Shown here in pieces: positions 62,106 to 64,000 of a DNA stretch of 64,000 bases; positions within the stretch are counted from its first letter, which is position 1, and each line of letters opens with the position of its first letter. Source of the DNA: WLMZ01 sp031410915. Lineage in GTDB: Bacteria > Actinomycetota > Acidimicrobiia > Acidimicrobiales > Ilumatobacteraceae. Under the pieces are notes generated by a model that was not told the DNA's origin, ran no database searches, and saw nothing but the letters and a program-made list of their open reading frames with translations. The stretch is from NCBI GenBank assembly GCA_031410915.1, contig JANNZY010000158.1, positions 1 through 64,000 on the forward strand, written 5' to 3'. Position numbers and translations under genes: made by a program.

Positions 62106-62819
62106 TCAATCTCGTCCGGAGAATCGTGCTGCTACCTCATTCGAGGTGTTGCCTGCATCACCTTCGGTCAGGTACATCAGCACGGCAGTGACGCGCCGAT
62201 TCACGTCTCGTTCTTCGCTGAGGTGCAGCTTGGAGAAGATCGAGTTGATGTGCTTCTCGACTGCTCGTTCGGACAGCACCAGCGAGGCAGCGACGGCCGC
62301 GTTCGACTTGCCCTGCGCCATCTCGCCGAGGACTTCGCGCTCGCGTGGTGTCAAGAAGTCGAGCGGCACCTTCGCCCTGCGGCTGGACGACGCGACGAGT
62401 TGTTCGACCACCGCCGGGTCGATCACCGCGCCACCGGCGGCGACGACTCGGATCGCATCGACGAGGTCGTCCACATCGGCGACTCGATCCTTCAACAAGT
62501 AGCCGCGCCGCTCTGATCCTTGCGCCAGCAATGACATCGCGTAGGCAGGCGACACGTATTGACTGAGAACGATCACGCCGATGCCGGGATGGCTCGATCG
62601 CAATGCGGCCGCAGCGCGGATGCCTTCGTCAGTACCGGTCGGCGGCATCCGGATGTCGGTGACGACCACATCGGGACCGGACTGTTCGACGAGCGCCAGG
62701 AGCTCGTCGTAGCTGCCGGCGGTGCCGGCGAGCTCGAACCCGCTGGTGGACGAGATCAACCGGGCCAGGCCATCGCGTAGCAGAGCGTTGTCCTCGGCAA
62801 TGGCCACCCGAATTGGCAC
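62106..62819 (-). CDS. NarL/FixJ-family response regulator
   Basis: A 237-residue two-domain regulator. The receiver has IRVAIAEDNALLRDGLARLI and VVVTDIRMPPTGTDEGI with its phosphoacceptor Asp, plus YLLKDRVAD. The C-terminal LuxR HTH reads LTPREREVLGEMAQGKSNAA, then SERAVEKHINSIFSKLHL. The GTG start at 62819 lies 12 nt after a reverse-strand TAGGAT, so the message should be leaderless. Its receiver resembles that of the cyclase fusion (DIRMPP, YLLKDR), suggesting a shared kinase. Confidence 0.92.
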   Translation of the reverse strand: MPIRVAIAEDNALLRDGLARLISSTSGFELAGTAGSYDELLALVEQSGPDVVVTDIRMPPTGTDEGIRAAAALRSSHPGIGVIVLSQYVSPAYAMSLLAQGSERRGYLLKDRVADVDDLVDAIRVVAAGGAVIDPAVVEQLVASSSRRAKVPLDFLTPREREVLGEMAQGKSNAAVAASLVLSERAVEKHINSIFSKLHLSEERDVNRRVTAVLMYLTEGDAGNTSNEVAARFSGRD

Positions 62820-62825
62820 GCTCAG

Positions 62826-62831
62826 ATCCTA
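62826..62831 (-). promoter_or_regulatory. -10 box of leaderless NarL-type regulator gene
   Basis: TAGGAT on the reverse strand begins 12 nt before GTG 62819. No clear -35 is seen. Confidence 0.45.
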
Positions 62832-62929
62832 TTCGGGAGACGCGTCGCGGCCGCAGCATCTCAGTTGTGTGCCGCATTCGTCATCTCACGCCGATCCCAT
62901 CGGCTTGTCATCGCCTCGGCATGAGCCGG

Positions 62930-64000
62930 TCACAGCAGGTGACGCTCGCGTGCAGCCTGGACGGCCGCCTTGCGGTCGCTGACGCCGAGCTTGCGAAAGA
63001 CCGCGTTGCAGTGTGTCTTGACCGTGTTCAACGACACGTACAGCGCGCTGGCGATGTCGCGCTGCGACAGCTTCGTCGGCAAGTAGCGCAGGACAGCAAG
63101 TTCTCGTTCGGTCAGCTGCATTCCCGTCGAACGGACAGTGTCAGTCGGCGACGACGCCAGATGATGACGGGACTCGATTCGAGCCAGATAGCGACCTGCG
63201 ATCCCCGGGTCGGCGCAACGATCGATCCGTGTTCGCGCCTCGACGATGAGCGCGGCTCCAGATTCGTCCTCGAGATCGAGGAGCGTGTCACCGCATGTGG
63301 TCAGGACGTAGGCGAGCCCCAGGTCCGTGGTCGCACGGCGGGCCAGTTCGAGCGCATGGATCACGTCGGAGCGCCCGTTGAGCGGATCGGGCGCTGTGCG
63401 GCCTCGGATCGCGAATGCCGGGGCGACGCCGTGATAGCCCGCCAGCCCGAACGACTCTGCGGTGTCGACGGCAGCTGTTGCGGCACCGTGCGCGGCGACT
63501 CTGTCACCACGTTCGACCTCGTCGATCGCGGCATGGACGAGGGCGAGGACGTGAGCGGTGAGTCGCTGCTCGGCCTTGCATCTGACGACCGCGATGGCGA
63601 GTGTCCGGCGGGCCTCGTCGTGCATGCCCGCCCATGCGTAGGCGGCTCCGACGGCCGTGGCCAGTTCGGCCGGACGCTGCCAGAGGTCGCCGGCGGCGGT
63701 GGCGTTACGTGCACAGTCCAAGGCGGTCGCGACGTCGCCGGTGCCGAGCGCGAGGTTGATCCGCAGGGGCGCTGCGATCACCGGGTCGAACGACGGTGGG
63801 GCGACGTCCAGAGCCACGTCGATCCACCGTTTGGCGGACTCGTACTGGCTCGACAAGTACTCGCACCATCCCCAGCCCAGCGCACACGCGGCATCTGTGG
63901 CAGCGGCGTCACCGGCCTGCTCGAGGTATCCACGCAAAGTACGGAACTGGCCACGTCCGAGCAGATCCGGCCCGACGACGTACATCAGTGTGATCGCTCC
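62930..64000 (-). CDS. LAL/MalT-type LuxR regulator, C-terminal part (cut by window edge)
   Basis: At least 356 residues of a regulator that continues past the window end with no stop. Most is a TPR-like helical array (AALRINLALGTGDVATALDC-like repeats, LGWGWCEYLSSQYESAKRWI). The last 65 residues are a LuxR HTH: LTERELAVLRYLPTKLSQRD, then IASALYVSLNTVKTHCNAVF and RKLGVSDRKAA. The missing N-terminus probably has an NTPase domain, as in the LAL protein at 4818. It lies upstream of, and in the same direction as, the NarL-type regulator gene. Confidence 0.88.
   Translation of the reverse strand, partial: GAITLMYVVGPDLLGRGQFRTLRGYLEQAGDAAATDAACALGWGWCEYLSSQYESAKRWIDVALDVAPPSFDPVIAAPLRINLALGTGDVATALDCARNATAAGDLWQRPAELATAVGAAYAWAGMHDEARRTLAIAVVRCKAEQRLTAHVLALVHAAIDEVERGDRVAAHGAATAAVDTAESFGLAGYHGVAPAFAIRGRTAPDPLNGRSDVIHALELARRATTDLGLAYVLTTCGDTLLDLEDESGAALIVEARTRIDRCADPGIAGRYLARIESRHHLASSPTDTVRSTGMQLTERELAVLRYLPTKLSQRDIASALYVSLNTVKTHCNAVFRKLGVSDRKAAVQAARERHLL

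Overview
The window is high-GC, gene-dense DNA that reads as an actinobacterial chromosome. Supporting signs are GTG starts, many overlapping ATGA stop/start junctions, MerR/TetR/LAL/NarL regulators, an Acg-type flavoprotein, a DUF385-type deazaflavin protein and a SARP remnant. An acidimicrobial (Ilumatobacter-like) origin is my inference; no rRNA or intact marker gene is present to prove it. At least eight genes start 12-13 nt downstream of the first base of a TANNNT -10 hexamer, so leaderless transcription looks common here.

Layout. 0.3-8.8 kb: XRE-cupin regulator, MFS exporter, DUF4389 membrane protein, a fused FAD oxidoreductase/methyltransferase, a large MalT-type (LAL) regulator, a small conserved protein and a DUF4386 membrane protein. 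Two copies of a conserved promoter element (TGTGA-N7-TCACA) precede the small membrane-protein genes and a third, weaker copy lies at 35.6 kb. 8.8-19.3 kb: a tRNA-Met 3' fragment, a secreted BNR-repeat (sialidase-fold) protein, a membrane PAS-GAF-GAF-SpoIIE phosphatase, an SDR, a TetR/mycothiol-isomerase-like/MBL operon, and several decayed genes (a TetR tail, a PIN domain, a SARP regulator joined to a TetR tail). 19.3-30.5 kb: a membrane peptidase-like hydrolase, then a tightly overlapped run with two BcrA-type ABC exporters, SRPBCC, flavodoxin, DUF385 and Acg-like redox proteins. 30.5-35.6 kb: TetR/cupin pair around a 13-bp repeat array, TetR with a PEP-utiliser mobile-domain protein, and a MerR regulator.

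36.0-42.4 kb: the most unusual part. Four genes joined by ATGA overlaps encode a coiled-coil protein with a C-terminal membrane segment, an HEFGH metallopeptidase-like protein, a paralogue in which two metal ligands appear lost, and an 894-residue TPR protein. I recognise no described system with this composition.

42.6-64 kb: a Gmad2-type lipoprotein, a beta-CASP MBL ribonuclease-like protein, GNAT, SnoaL-like, a DHA2 exporter with divergent TetR, then a cyclic-nucleotide/ABC region: two full-length FtsX-family permeases, an MFS-cyclic-nucleotide-binding fusion, a cyclic-nucleotide-binding protein, a response-regulator/class III cyclase fusion, a MacB/LolD-type ATPase with a half-length permease, a NarL-type sensor kinase with two response regulators, and a LAL regulator cut by the window edge.
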